From: Osmia lignaria lignaria
Lineage: Eukaryota; Arthropoda; Insecta; Hymenoptera; Megachilidae
NCBI RefSeq assembly: GCF_051020975.1
Contig: NC_135041.1
Span: 14,520,256-14,584,255, forward strand
Reading direction: 5' to 3'
Length of the DNA: 64,000 bases
A program made the translations under genes and the position numbers. Under the pieces are notes generated by a model. The model saw only the letters and a list, made by a program, of their open reading frames with translations, did not search any database and was not told the DNA's origin. Of the stretch, positions 36,139-47,548 are shown one piece after another (within the stretch, counting starts at the first letter, position 1; every line of letters begins with the position of its first letter).

Positions 36139-38710
36139 TCATAATATCATTTAAATGTTGTAGGCTCAAAATTGGTGTATAATTTCTGAACTTCCTATAC
36201 TCGCCGCTAGGGGGATCAGTGCGATATCTACTTTCTCGCAAGTACCCGCTGAACTTGACCACATCCAAATTACTCTCTTGTTAGTGGACCAACTAAAATT
36301 ACAAAGACTTTTAGGTGTAAATAGATTTTAGATTCCACTAACAGACTCTGGACAAAATTATTCCCTCTTCCCTCCATCTCCTAACATAATTACCCAGTAC
36401 TAATCATAATCCCAATTATTTCAGATGAATCCAGGCTAAAAAATCAGCAAGACTATTTCCTAGATCGTATCAATATCATTTCAAGGTCCCATAAATCCCA
36501 TCAAGTTCTACGATTGTCCGAAAGAGGTACTTTGAAATGTCGCCGCAAGTCTTAGCCAATGAGGAGGGGGGGGGGGGTGCTTGCAGAGCAGCCGGGACCT
36601 GCGGAGGTCGTGTCTCTGTGTATATTAATGAAAGGATAGAGAGGCGGTCAGCTCGTGGAAGCTCGGATCTCGGCTCTGGACTCGAGAGATAGGGTCCGCA
36701 ATGGAGAGAGGTTAGCGGAGTCCTCCCACCAGCACCCTGTCGGACGCGAGACGACGAAGAGGAATACGGACAAGGAGGAGGACGCAGGGTGGGTCTCCAC
36801 CCTAGAACCAGGATGGAGGGAGGACGTCGTCGGGTCACGAGAAGCGGTCGGAGGGAAGGAGAAAGATGGAAAGGCGGCGGCATGGGACGGAGAAAAGAGA
36901 GAAACGGACGGTGTGCGAGTGACGGCCGCGAGAGAGGAGGCGACGGAGGACGAGAGACCAAGAGGAAAACGGTGGTCGAGAGTAGAGGGACTGGGAGGGG
37001 GTGCAAAGAGAAGCAACTGGGAGAGAAAGCGAGAGAGATCTCCTGGAGCCCACGTAGGAGACGTTCAATACTGTAGCAACGACGCTGAGCCAACGCCATT
37101 GGCTACCATTTTCTCTCTGTACCTTCTAGGCATACACCTTGTACTCTCCATTCCGGTCTATTCTACTTTATTCTCCCCGTTCCAGCTGTCTCCGTCTTAC
37201 CCCGCCACCATTACTGCCTCTGCTGCCGTTGCTGCTGCACGATGCTCCATGCAGCCGTCGTCAGAGCTTCCAGGTACACTACCTGGAATCTTGTATTCTC
37301 CTAATGACACCAGGTCTATTTCTCATCCCCTTGACTAGACATTGCAGAAGATGATAGAAAAATCTTGCCGAACTTAAAAGTTATCGATACGTAGACTGGA
37401 TTCAAGTTATTACTAATAAAGGTAATTTGATGTAATTTGATAGGACTGCTGAAATAAAGTGTGCCCGCATATGACATGGAAGACAGTAGTCTGGATAGAG
37501 CGTTGATCGCGTATATTCACGGAGCGGTTGTAAGCGCGCGTTACGCCGTGATCCGGTCGTTCACGGATCCTTATGATTACGGCAGCGAACCGCGGGGAAA
37601 GTTTCGAGGCGGGACACGGATCGAGCCGGCAATCATCCCGGGGAATAGGGAGTTTCGTGCCGATTGCAGGTCGGGGTACAGCGTAGCATCATCATCGCGC
37701 TAGCTATCGAGCTGCGCCTAGGCTTACGCAACGGCCCGGCCGACCGGCTGCATTTATCTAGACGTGACGGCTAGCAGCGAGGCCAGGTAGCAGCTTTCGG
37801 CCTTAGCATAATTGCCCGTAAAAGCTCGGGTAATACGTCTATTACGCCGATGCCTCTGTACACGGCTACTGACAGAGGGCATCAATCCTGCCCCCGAGTA
37901 TTCAATTAGCTCCATCTACCTTTACCCCTCCGGCAGTGAGAAACCGGCATTCTAACGTTTCTCCCTATCTCTACTTTCTTCTCTTACCTTGATTTCCTCC
38001 ATTTCCTCGATTTTTTATCCTGCCACAAAGTATTGTCGGCTTGGACTGATCTATCGCGCGAATACCCGGACACGACAGCTTGTAAATACTCTTCTAGCGA
38101 AGGAAAATCGATTTCCTCGAATTGCAAATTGTAGTCGCACCAAAATCAGCGATTTACACTTTGACGGAAAGGAAGGAGCGTAACCCCCTGATAAAACAAT
38201 CCTGAGATAACATCAGTTCCGATCGCGGGAGACGTTCGAGTTAAGAGGTTAATCTCAGCGGAGGTGGAAGGTTCTGCTTTGCCCCGGATATAATCGAGAT
38301 TCAGCGGGGATGTAAGTTTTCGCGGAACGCGAGAGGATTGGAAATTTCGCCGAAGGATAAAAAATTATGAAAATCCTCGGCCTCGGCTGCACCTGCCGTT
38401 CTGTCTCGAGTTTTCCGCGGCTAGTCGAGGGGTGGCCCCGGCGAACAGATTAAGCTTTAGCCAAGAGATTTATGGGCGAGCGTGTAACGAGCAACTTTTT
38501 CATGCGATGCGAGCGCCAGGGTTAGCCTGCGGGGGTGGGATTAGCATAAGATCCAGCAGCTGCAGAGCTCGCGCGACGCGAAACCTACGGCTTCTCCTTC
38601 CTTATTCTCAGGAACGTTGCCCATTTCCATCTTAACAAACTATTGTCAAAACGATATTTCTCATAGAATTTGATATTTTATTATTCAGAACACGCGTCGA
38701 CTAGAAAGCA

Positions 38711-38770
38711 AGAGAGAAGAGAGAAGAGAGAAGAGAAAAAGAAGAAGAAGAAGAAGAAGAAGAAGAAGAG
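38711..38770. repeat. AGAGAGA/GAA purine repeat
   Basis: An imperfect AGAGA stretch runs into about ten GAA triplets. GAGAG words are also potential GAGA-factor sites. Confidence 0.85.
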
Positions 38771-41700
38771 GCAGAAACTCGAGCGGGTCTCGTGCGGCCG
38801 CGGATCAGTTACGCATAATAGGAGGCTCTTTCGCCCCCGAAGGTTCGTGTTGCCCGTTGGTTAGAGTTGGCTCGATTCCCGTGTACCAGCGAGAAGAAAA
38901 AAGTCGGCGAGATGCAAGGCGTAGCGTGAGAACTGCCGGAGAGCCGGCAGCGGCTGCTGTTTGCCGCCTCTTTGGGACGTTACGCTCGCGTGAAATCCCA
39001 AATGTAGATATCGTCTGGTAACGAAGACGCGTCCTAGATCCCGGGAAAAACGAAACGAGTGCCTCCGTGCACGCTACCTGCCTCCTCGCCAATACGCCTC
39101 TCGAGCCCCATCTTCCGCTATCTCAGTCAGACTTCTGGGAACGTTTCTAACTCTATTTTTCATTATTTTATTTCTAGCTTAGGATATTTCGTATTGTTAA
39201 TATTCTGCAATTTTTTCTAATCTTTAGTATCAACTTGGATGGATAAAAAGAATCGAATATCTACTCGTCACTATCCGTAACCCCATACTTAGTTGCCTTT
39301 CTCCTCGTTCTCCACCCAACAACCCCCTTCAAGCACTTGAACGCACTTCAAGCTTCCCATCCCCGATTCATCCCGTCCCGAACATTATTCGAAGGAAGAT
39401 CCATCTCCATAATGGCCCCCCTTTTCCACGTCCCCTTCTGCCTTCTCACACGCTCGATCCGCATTGTGTATACACCCTGTTGAAAATTCACGAGCACCCT
39501 GTTTGCGTGGGTGGTTGAATGTGGCCGAATCGCGATTACGAGCCACGATATAGACGTTTGATTCGTCGAAGACGACCCTAAGGGTGGAAACGTCGGCAAT
39601 GACAGAAGCTTTTTGACAGGGTTACCGAAATGATTGAGATGTGGCTACTGTTGAAAAAGAAAATGGTGAAGGAGGAGATTTTTTTTTCCGTATTACCCGT
39701 TATCGAAACTATTGCAATTCTTTATAACGCCTAGTTATAGTTTGTAAAAACAGTGCGGGATATATTCGCAGGATCTCGAGGCCATCGCTAGCGGTGGAAA
39801 ACGTAGTACGAAGAAGAAGAACCGGCAGGGTGGAGGTGGGTAGTTGGTGGTAATATATCACCCTCTTGTCGTCCGTGAGACGCGAGTAAGCCTGTCGGCC
39901 AGTACCCACCTCCTTCTGTTCCTCGGCTAGTCCAACCTCCTCCTCCTCTTTCTCCTCCTCTGACGAAGGTGCAAGAGGGAATCGATATCTGGGTACATTC
40001 GCGAGCAACTCACGCCGACCAGTAGCATCTCCGATTATTAGATGCTGGTAGGTATTTTCAGAAGAAATCAACTACTCTGATGCTTTAGTTGAACATTTTT
40101 ATTTCATTTTTAATTAGATACATCATGTAATATAAATAATAATAATAATAATCGTTTTGATTGTGAAATAATTGCGTAGAACAGTTGATGCCATAGCAGA
40201 TGAGCTCGAAAATCACTTATTAAATAGATCAGAAAGCGATCGATCGTTCATTCGCGTCGAACCCCCGGGGGGAGAAACCGCTGAAAGCGATCGAACTTTA
40301 TGGCACACCGTGTCTGTTCCCGACAACCGGATGTCAATGCAACCGGTAGCAAAGGTTCACGCTACGATGCGCCGGAGAAGCAGAAAATCTACAGCAAATA
40401 CGCTTATCGACGTTGCAACTGGTTAGATCGTACTCTTTCACCACCCTCGGGCGTTTAATTAGCAACCCCTCTGGCTAACCTGCTGCTACCATCATAATTT
40501 CTTCGACATGGATCAGAGTAGCTGTTACAGATGTAGCGAATGGAACGACTGTGTTTAAATGGAGTTTTGACAGGTGTGTAAACCCTTGGATTATTAAGAC
40601 TGACGTGGCAATTTGATACAGGACCACTCTGATCCATAACTAAAACTATTTAAATTTAAGGAGGAAACGATAACGCATAAGCTGAGTGAAATTTTCGAAT
40701 AGAGGAACAGACTCGTGAATCACTGTAAACCCAAGCAAGTGTAATTTTTTGTTTGTTCCTTTGAAAAGGCGAAGCAGACGGGGATGGAGCGAGAGGAGAG
40801 GAAAGGAAAGGAAGACAGAAGGGAAGAAGGAAAAACGAGAGACACCGGAAAGGGGAGAAAGGAGGAAGGAGGTCGGATGAAGGCGTGGGTGGATGAGACG
40901 GAGGTTGTAGAAGCGTGGATCGATGTGTCGCCCGCGTGTCCAGCGGTCACAAGCGCTTGCGCCCTGCCGACCCCTGTCCTCCAGCACGTCGCCAGCCTTC
41001 CTGATTCGCCGAACTCGGTGACAGTCCTCTCGATTGTCACTCGCAGCACCACCCTCCGCTTCCGTTTTCTCCTTTCAACCCCACTCGCCTACTACCAGTT
41101 CTCTCCTCCGTCGTGCTACCTCTTTTCAAGTTGGCTGCTTCTGTTAACCAACCCCAGCCTTCGCGAATTCCAACTCGGACTCGAACTCGCGACAGATTCT
41201 ACCCCTCGGTCACCGCCCTTCGTGGGTGGGGCCCGGAACTACGATTATATACCTTCTTCCCCTGAACCCCCCTTTGCTGCTGCTTCTGCTCTTTCCTTTT
41301 TATCTTTTGCACGTTGATTTTTCTCTTTTCTGCTTGATTTTTAGGGGTGGGTTCCAAATATACGAGTAACGAAAAGCAATCGAACTTGACCATTGCATTT
41401 AACAGCGCATATTACATATACTTATTGTTACTCAAAAGTGCGTCGGAATAAGTTAATATAAATATTTGAAGGATCCGTAGGCAAATGTCGCGTCGGTGAT
41501 CGAGCGATTACGTTGATTGGCCGGGAAAGTGGCCGGAGCGGCGTTGAGAATTGCGAGTGGAAAGCGTTCGTCTGCTTGCGGCGACGCTCTTCACAGCACG
41601 GATTCGTTCTCGGAATGTCGTCGTGCTGTGTCGTCCGCTGCAGGGCGACGCCAGCGACAGCGGCGATTGGCCGCCCGAGGGGACAGGGGCGTGGTTAACC

Positions 41701-44700
41701 TCCATCGCTGTCTTTCGATAATTGCACCTTCGTTCACCTATGCGTCGACCTTTACATCGGTGCGACTGCTTTTTCTTTACGATTGCTCGCGGCTTTACGT
41801 CTCTTGTCACCTTAACTGCTTGCTTTTCGCTCGATTCCAGTCTTTCCGACACGCGATCTTCCTCAATTGCATTCATCCTGGGACATTTGTAATTTTCTTT
41901 TTCACAGCGATGGCGATTCATTTCATCGTAGAATCTAAATGTGCAATGGATATTTCACACATCCTAGCAAGAGAGCCTTTATGATAATTCCTGTTATCAG
42001 CTCGTTGTGCTATGCTCGAGGTGTAATTGAAGCGAATGCCCAGTAAGTAAAACCGATTGCTCGCCACGGTACGGGTGTTATCAATTATCAATTGCGATAC
42101 CTATGTCGTATGTTATGTTTAGTTTCTGAAAATTACACCTCCTTTCGATGTGACGTAAAGTTTTCGAAAGAAGACCTACCTGTTCTTCAGCTTACATATA
42201 TCGGTTTCATATAATGCGACGTAGGTAATTCCCAGTTCGGGTTACCTTCGACAACATAATTCAGCGCATAAGAGATTTAAGGCTTTCATGATTCAGGTTC
42301 TTACAAGTGAAAGTTTTTCCTTTCGAAGCGAACTCTATAAATTAGCAAACACTTTTAATTTCAAGATAATTAGGTATAGGTATTGTCAAATGGTGTTGGA
42401 CGTTGGATGAATCTGATATTCGACCTTGAGAAGAAGCATCGTCCAGCAAATAGACGGTAAACCTTGGACGTCCTCGAGGGTCTGGTCGATGCTGGATCGG
42501 TAGGGGCGATAGGGGCGTGTTGAAAATCCTCTCTCACGGCGAGCGTGGGCCTTGCCGTGTCGCGGGATAATTGGGACACCGTGTATTATCGGCTTGCGTG
42601 CCATAGTTGCGGTGTGCGGTGTGTGATTGGATAGGCGGAGATGGGTCGCGCGAGATAGCTGACCCTAACTAACGTACGAACCGAGGCTATATCTTCGGAG
42701 ACCATCTTCTCCATCTGCAGCAGCATTACCTATCCACGTCACGGTTGATGCATGGCGTGGGCGTTCCTGCGTTCTTACATCGGGGTTCTCATTTAATTAC
42801 TCCTTCTCCCCACCACTGTTTTCCTCCTTGTTTTTCCCTCGATGGGAAAACGATGTCCCGATGAGTCGTCGTCGTCGTCCAGCAAATCGCCAGAGATCGC
42901 GTGTGTCATTTATCCGGGATTAAACTGATAGGTGAAAGACTAATAATTATAAATTGTTGGGAATTTTCAGGTAACAACACAATTCCATAAAATAGTCTAG
43001 ATTGCACGATCCAAGGGAAGGAACCGAAAATTTCCCGTCATTGCGAAGGATAATCGAGGGTGTTCGAGAGGCAAGGGAGGACAGGCCCGTGATTATAAAT
43101 CACGAGGTTCACCGGGACCCTTTGACGACCCGACACAGTCGTGCACCCCATACTCTACGCCTTGTTATACACAACCATACGTCGATATACGTATCGTCTG
43201 TACGTAGATGCACGTATACGTAGCATCCCTACCTGGATACAAGTCGTCTGGCACGCACATACGACACACGAGAGGGAAGGGACGAGAGGCCTCATTAACT
43301 GGTTATTAATAGCTTAGCCGGCTCATATTAATGACAGACGCATCTGCTTCTTATATATCTACGGATCTGGCTGATCCGTTCTCTCCCCCCGTCTCGCTAA
43401 AGGGTCAACAATTTTTACCGGTCGTTCAATGAACGACGAGCTGCTCCGCAAATGTCTAGTGTTTAAGGGGGTGGTTCTAATGGGGATGATTAGTATGTGT
43501 TCCTTGAGTAGACATTGTGTGGGTTGAAGTGAAATTTTATTGTGATTTTGCGCGAGTTTTTGGGTGGTAGTTTTTATGATGCGATGGCGGTAAAGAACTT
43601 TACGTAAGTCCATTTTTTCGCAATAGGAAGATCGATTAATAACATTTTTTAAATACGGTAATTAAGTACCATGAGAATTTATAAAATATCTAGGAAATCA
43701 TTGTGTTTTTTGTTCATAATACCTGCTTTATACGCATCGTTAAAAAAAAGCAATCATCCGGCACGCAACATCCTTGAATAATCGTTTCCACGTTTTTTGG
43801 TTCAATTATATTATCCTCAGTCAGGCGGGCACTGCAAATGTTTTGAATTTTAATTTCCAATAAGATTCAGGAATTTCGTTGCTCGAGGTAAGTCGAAGAT
43901 GATATTGCAGAGATTTGCCAACACTCATCGGGAAGAATTCAGTTTTTCGAGCGGGTCAGAGGTCGATCACCGAATTCCTTGAAATTCGAGGAGCTACATT
44001 TATTAACTGACATGCTGGTGTCAGTGAAGAATGATCGAGTCATTAAAGTTGCTTCTGCTCCTTTTCGAAACCTCTCCCAGACTTTCGTACGATACGTACG
44101 TACATACGTATCGAATCAATATTTTTTTTCTTGTTTCAATATTAATCTATGTAACTTCTTCAAGTGTTCCAATTTTGATATGTCGCAGTGACATAATACT
44201 TGATATTTAGTAAATTCTTCGATCGAAGCATGAGGTGGTTCGAGAGGTGACGATGATAAATCGCAGAGACTCGGTGGCCAAGTGTATCAGGGAGGGATAT
44301 TCAGTAGCCTCTGACGGCTGGTTGCCCAATTTAAGAGGTATTCAAGGCGACACAAAGAGGTCCGGTGGCTCATATGTCATCGTGGCAAGTCTATGGCGTA
44401 CGTTCGGCTTTGTCCGACGATCCCCGACGATAGATACGTGGCCATTTATGCCGTGCCGCATCGCGCCGCGGCATCCCTTCTTCTTCGACTGTTACTCGAG
44501 CGTTGAACGTCGGTCCACCGCATCGTCGAGGCGCTCGCGAATGCTAATTGATGTTACTGACTTGGAGTGACCCAGGCCTCGTGTGTGGTCCTCGTCGTGG
44601 GTTCTCGCTCTCTTAATCGACTTCGCTTCGAGAGGATCGAGCGGAATCGTTGCCGCGAGAACTGGGACGTTTGTCTCGCGAAAGTACCGGCTGTTCGATC

Positions 44701-46025
44701 AACTAGCACGGCACGACCTAATGTTAAGTAACTGTAGTCGTTACGTCCGAATAGAAAAGAAAACGTAGCGAGTGATGGACACGCGCTGCTCCATTTTGTC
44801 GACACGGTTTCAAGCTGGTGCAGAGCGGCCAGATTACAGATCTCGAGGAATTAATTTGCGAGAGGAAGGAAAGAAGCGTAGCAGGGGCGGCGCCTCGCTG
44901 GCAGGAAATCGCAGCTGTCGAAGAAGATGCTACCAAAAATCGCCAGCCTAGCCTGGTGTCTATGCGCAGCGTGCTATTATTTTTTACGACCCTGGGGAAC
45001 AGTAAATCGCGTCTAATTCGACGTTTAGCGATTTAAACGTTTGTCTGTGATCACCAGGACGCATCTATAATCTGCGGTCAGTCCAGCCGTTCGGACATGC
45101 AACTTACTAAAAACGCAGCTGCTCCCAAACGAACAGAATCATCGGCTTAGTTTCCTTTTTATTTTCTCTTCCATTCTGGTACATCGACCATCTCCTTTTC
45201 CCTCTTCGTTATCATAACGAATTGAAAAGTTTAGAGATTTATTGCTTCTCTAGAGTTCTCTCGCCCGGTCTTGTATCTCGTGAGAGACTCGGCTAACTTT
45301 TCGTCCCGGTATTTCGATCTTTCGTGCTCTATGGTGTGGCACGAAGAAACCTTCGTGATACTTACGCCATCAACCATCCATTTCGCGGTGCTTCGTCAAG
45401 TCAAGCACGGTGTAACGTTTTCAATAAAAATTCTAGCTAGATGGGCGTAATCATAGCTAGTATTAACGAAGCCGATCTTCATTTGCTTAGATATTCAGAT
45501 TCCACGAAGGTAGTGGGAATCGTTACGCTCAAGTGTGCTTCCTCTTTTTTTCTTCATCCGACCATTTCGACGGCAGTGATTACCGAAGAAGAGCTGTTCT
45601 AAGCTGGTCCTTTGCCGTGGAGGTGGCAGAGAGAGGGAGAGACAAAAGGAAAAAAGGTCGAGACTCGCAGGTGGTGGGATGAGAAGGTAAGAACGAAGGA
45701 AGAAGGAAGGAAGAAGGAAGAAGGAAGAAAGGACGAAGAAGAAGGAAAATGAAAGTGGAGGGTAGAGAGAAGATCTCGTTGGATAGAGGAGCCAGAGGGA
45801 CGAAGGACGGACGGGGGTGTAGCAGAGAGCAGAGGTTACTTTTAATGTCTCGCGTCACGCAGCCCAAGGCACCGTGAGCCTCGCCTCGTCCTCCTTACTA
45901 ATTTGGCGCCAATTTCCAAGCAACCTCCCAACAGCAAAAACTAACCGAACCATATACACCGCTTCTATATACATACACTTGTACCGTGCACTTCACCATG
46001 GGCTCTGATTAAATGCTACCCGCCG

Positions 46026-46138
46026 TCTTCTTCTTCTTCTTCTTCTTCTTCTTCTTCTTCTTCTTTCTTTCTTTCTGTATTCCTTCCTCTTCTGTCGTAG
46101 CTCTTTTCTTTTCTTTTCTTTTCTTTTCTTTTCTTTCT
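46026..46138. repeat. TTC triplet and CTTTT pentamer repeats
   Basis: About thirteen TTC triplets and three TTTC units are followed, after a short unique spacer, by about seven CTTTT-type pentamers. The overlapping open frames of poly-Phe and Lys/Glu are translations of this repeat, not genes. Confidence 0.9.
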
Positions 46139-47548
46139 TGTACACCGTTCCTTTCGTCGCTCTTTGCTTTCGTCGTTTCTTTCCTGTTCGACCCGTGTTC
46201 CCACACTCCGTGGACGCGTACCGCACCAGGGACCATTGCATCCCTTGATGCTGGAACACGCACGCGTGTGCTGCTGCGTGTTCCGGACGACTTTCAACGA
46301 TACTGCCATACCCTCTTCTTTCTTTTCTTTCCTTTTCCTTCTCCTCCTTCTTGTTCGGCTTAAAGCGATCGCTAAAACAGTTTCGTGGACTTTTTGGAAT
46401 CTCCTTGGGAACGAACGTCGATGCTCTGTTCCGTGAATTTTTAACAGATTCAATTACTGCAGAATTTCGAGTTATTTAGTTTAATCGCTGGTCACGTTAT
46501 CATTGGTAACTCTTCGAAAGGGTTATCACTTTGGAATTTATATATCGGTTAGAATAGATTGACGAGCAGAAGGACGAAGGGTGGTTCCCACACGGGTCGC
46601 GCGAGTCGCGAAGCGAAGGCAACCAGGACGTCGATAGGATCGGTCGTATGGCGTCGGGTTATGCAAATACGAGTCTCAGCGGGCGTCAATTTAATGGCGA
46701 GGCCACAGGTTCGGGCACCGTGGGCCACGCATCTCGTGGCGTAGAGGAGCGGCTGGAAGGGCAACCAAGTTTGACTGGCGATCAGTAGTGATGGACGTTC
46801 GATTCTCCTTCTGCGAGTTTCCGAGCAATTTTGCCCTGCAGGTAGTTGATGGGTTAGTAATCACTTCCATTTGCTTTAAATATCATTGGAAATTTTTCCA
46901 AGCTCTCGAGACGTGATTGTTTATAAGACAGTGATTATAGTAAGATATTCTTTGCTTTTCTCTTGATATTAAAAAAAAGACATTCAGGATATGACAGGTA
47001 TCGAGATGTATGGAGACTGTCGGATGATGAAAAAATAGGGGTAGATTAGGACGAAAGGGGAAATGGTGACGAAAGAGCAACCGGGTGGCATGGATCCTCC
47101 GTCAGAAGTCAGTATATACGCATCCTCCTTCGAAGAGTTTGGCAGGCTTAAGACAAAAGGTGATTAGGATACGCGCAGTCGATGGTGGTTTATAAAGACC
47201 CCCATAGCGTGGCGTGATGAGGTCAAGCAGCGGGGAGTCATCCGTATACCGAGGGCCGATCAAAAACTTATCCTTGCCACGTGATATACTGCCCGTAGAT
47301 GCCTGCCAACCTCTTTCTCCCTCTTTCCTCCCTCTGTTCGATGACCCGATGCCTGCATTCGCTGCCAGCGATGGACTCGACACTCCTCTTATCGCGTTTC
47401 GAACTACTTATTTCGCTGAATCGTAGAATTTCATTTTTCAATATTTCTTGCGATTTCGAACAAATGACGCGCGATCATTGCGACGGGATTTTCACAATTC
47501 CAAGCCAACTTTTTCGAGGTTACGGTTGATTCGAGCCCTTATTTTCCA

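Larger units (their letters stand above)
35673..47548. other. 12 kb gene-poor stretch between CHAF1A and CFAP43
   Basis: No open frame here shows a domain or a chain of matching splice sites. The largest (36655-37338, 227 codons) overlaps open frames on the other strand in a GC-rich, purine-biased segment, as expected by chance. Purine-rich + strand tracts occur at about 36640-37050, 38700-38775, 40780-40885 and 45610-45790, and a pyrimidine tract at 46025-46140. CpG-rich, non-repetitive stretches lie at about 37480-38640, 42440-43350 and 46560-46760. These include an octamer-like ATGCAAAT near 46663 and TTATTAATAG near 43303. Long-range control DNA or a long non-coding RNA are possible; nothing here proves either. 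Confidence 0.5.

Noticed and set aside
36476..37338. Overlapping open frames of up to 227 codons on both strands
   Set aside because: Purine-biased GC-rich DNA has few stop codons; no domain and no splice partner.
38840..38890. tRNA-like words (GGTTAGAGTTGG ... GCTCGATTCCC)
   Set aside because: The spacing of the A-box-like and B-box-like words is too short and no cloverleaf arms pair.
40172..40426. 84-codon frame with mixed, protein-like composition
   Set aside because: No neighbouring exon with matching phase found and no known domain; kept out of the gene list.
46009..46453. Lys/Glu/Arg-rich and poly-Phe open frames
   Set aside because: Translations of TTC and CTTTT repeats.
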